Assembly (NCBI GenBank): GCA_013433145.1 | Contig: CM024168.1 | Coordinates: forward strand, 11,664,184-11,728,183 | Length of the DNA: 64,000 nt | DNA from: Ascaris suum | Lineage: Eukaryota; Nematoda; Chromadorea; Rhabditida; Ascarididae | Direction: 5' to 3' | In this document: positions 61,915-64,000 of the stretch, piece by piece | Layout of the letters: the number at the start of each line of letters is the position of its first letter | Numbering within the stretch: position 1 is the stretch's first letter | Position numbers and translations under genes: made by a program | The notes under the pieces: generated by a model | Databases searched by the model: none | What the model was told of the DNA's origin: nothing | Seen by the model: only the letters and a program-made list of their open reading frames with translations

Positions 61915-64000
61915 TTTTATTTGGTGGGAACCCTCCAGCATGAACGACTTCACCAAAATCCTCACAACAAAACGTCGCGCCTTGGAGTCTGATCGTTGCG
62001 AATGCGAACGAATAAAGCTTCGGCTTCTGTTCGTGGCTCCTACCCCCTTCAAAGGAAATCAATGTTCAACCGGTGATTAGCTTCGGCTGGATGAAGATTC
62101 TAGAGTAGCTTGAGGACTTGCGTCTTCAAGTTGTCCAAGATGTGTCTGAAAAAATGCCATGTAACTGCTCACATTATCTCATTCTAATCCGTTATATTGT
62201 AAACTGGTGTCAGGAGCAAGGGAGGGCGTATCCGGCACCTCGCGATACAGGACTCCTTTTTCGTCCGCACTATCCCAAAATACCTGGTTCCGGTTCCAAC
62301 TCCAGCTTCACCTTCCGAACAATATCGCTGTAGCTTTGGTTCTCAAAAAACTTGGCTTCGGCTTCAGATTTCAGGAACCCGGATGCTAGAAAAACCTGGC
62401 TCCAGCCTGCAGTTTCAACCTGCTGCTTTCAGACGGAATGGATCTGAGTTATCCCTGTTAAGGAACTCGATAGTGAACTAGTTCGTTAGCACTTTGCAAG
62501 AATCAAAAGTCGGGTGAGTCCCCCACCCACCGTTTCAACGTAATAACAGTGCCCGCCCCATCCCAGCACAACCAATCGGTAATCCACAGTCAGCAACATC
62601 ACTAAATAACGGTCGCAGCTATGAAGTGATATTATTGCTGAATGTGAGTGAAAGGATGAGGAAACGACGAAGCATAGAGTGCTTTGAAGAACAGTAATGT
62701 GTTCGGATGTTTTACTTCCTCGTAGAATTTAGACTGCGTCCATGAAATTTCACTGCAGCACCTTGTTGAGTTGACGTCTTGAAGGTGTTTGACAGACATT
62801 CTACTCATACATACACAGGTTACTTCCATAATGCACCTCTTTGAATTGACAGTCTTGCGGAAAGACATGTTGGAACACAAGCATGTGAGGAAGGACAGCT
62901 GAAAGGTCAGCACGGTTCGCGCTTTCATTGTGCTTTTTGCAAGTGTTTAGGAGGGCATTGCCGCGATACGATGTCTATGTGCAGTTGGTGCTTGCATGCG
63001 TCTTCGCAGGTCTGTCCACTCTCGGATATGGTAGTGGACGACGGTGGACTATGAAGAAAGGATATGCTGAACATCTGATGTGATTAACTCCGGTCTTATT
63101 CCGTTATAAAATATAGACACTCAGGAGTTCCATGGGATCTGCATTTGCCGGCCTTAACGTGATCGAATGGGCACAGAGAAAAACAAACTGTTTATCTGGG
63201 GCCGATCAGTTACGCAGGATCAGTGCCACCAGGCTTATTTGCTTTTTGAGAAGAACTGGAAGTGCATATCGTGCTCGCCAAATGCCTCGCTTCCTATTTA
63301 TCGCAGTTCAACTTGCCCACTGGTAATGCAAGCACTTGCAACAATAACGGCCAATGTGCAAATTATTTGTCGTTCTGCATCTGTGCGCGTCTGTTGGTGT
63401 GTCTGTGCGTCTGTGCACGCGCAATTGTTTGCATCTTTAGTTGCCAGTGAGCGATTGCATGCGGCACTTCGTTGCTACGCCCACTAAATTTGCACGCCCA
63501 ATAAGAATTGAAATGTGCGATCGCCTTTGAACACTGCCTTAGTAGCCATATCAGCATGTAAGGTCCTAACCGAACAGTCAGTCGTCCACTAGGCTGCTCG
63601 GCTGACAGCATAACTTGGAAGCATTGCATGCGGCGGTCTTTGTGCAGCTGCAAACATGATCCTTTATGAGGATTCATTTGCATATCCAGCTGGAGTGCAT
63701 CCTGCTGATCACGCGTTTTACTACTGTGGTACATGCTAACCGGTTATCGACGGGCTTCTCGTTGCAGAGCAATTCCTCTATTCTTTCCGAGTTTTCGTCT
63801 CTATTCTAGTCTCACTAAATGGATCCTCGACAAGGTGTCTCTGCTATGGGAAATCCATGCTTCACGTCATACCATTTCGGATGTCCAAAAGATTACGTGA
63901 AGACATCTATTTGAGCGTCAAGCTCATATCTCTTGGCTCATGTCGAATTTGATGGGTCCCCCTAGCTACATTAAAGGCTACCTTCCAACTCCATGTATTC

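Larger units (their letters stand above)
58634..64000. other. right flank: rme-8 5' region, no recognised gene
   Basis: Holds the presumed rme-8 promoter and 5' UTR near 58634-59000, but no motif I can name. Further right are low-complexity stretches, imperfect internal repeats at 60115-60193, CTTCGGCTTC-type degenerate repeats at about 62010-62440, and the ORF at 61335-61568. No gene recognised. Confidence 0.6.

Noticed and set aside
1..64000. Bacterial features: operons, ribosome binding sites, CRISPR arrays, insertion sequences
   Set aside because: The window is eukaryotic with GT-AG introns throughout; no regularly spaced repeats or transposase genes were seen.

Overview
The window looks like nuclear DNA from an animal, most probably a nematode and perhaps a strongylid (hookworm-type) worm. 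It is AT-rich, has no bacterial-style gene packing, and is dominated by one very large, intron-rich gene on the minus strand. Many 3' splice sites end in TTTTCAG or TTTGCAG, as in nematodes. The N-terminus of the protein and its length fit nematode RME-8. Introns of 0.2-3.5 kb with small exons are unlike compact Caenorhabditis genes and closer to those of strongylids. The species assignment is inference. || Main content: a complete RME-8 / DNAJC13 gene, read right to left from an ATG at 58633 to a TGA at 9592, about 49 kb. I rebuilt it by hand as 48 coding exons totalling 6768 nt, or 2255 residues plus stop. Every intron has GT and AG ends, every exon junction keeps frame, and residues line up end to end with what I know of DNAJC13 (human protein about 2243 residues). 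Landmarks in order are: an N-terminal PH-like region (exons 1-5), a long armadillo-like helical body, IWN-type repeats (exons 18, 26, 35, 42), a GYF-like domain (exons 22-23), the central J domain with an intact HPD (exons 28-29), and a short C-terminal tail (exons 47-48). The weakest points are the start of exon 5 and the 36-nt exon 15. || Right flank, 58.6-64 kb: no recognised gene; one unrecognised minus-strand ORF with a good donor site (61335-61568) and several low-complexity stretches. Left flank, 1-9.6 kb: no recognised gene; a pair of about 62-bp imperfect direct repeats near 1.6 and 2.0 kb, and one unrecognised minus-strand ORF (5965-6207). Introns hold a long (TA)n microsatellite abutting an acceptor, a 30-bp tandem triplication across an exon boundary, short tandem repeats and G-rich runs. 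|| The expected product works alone rather than in a gene cluster: an endosomal Hsc70 co-chaperone acting with retromer, SNX1 and WASH. I found no CRISPR array, rRNA, tRNA, complete transposon or multi-gene system.
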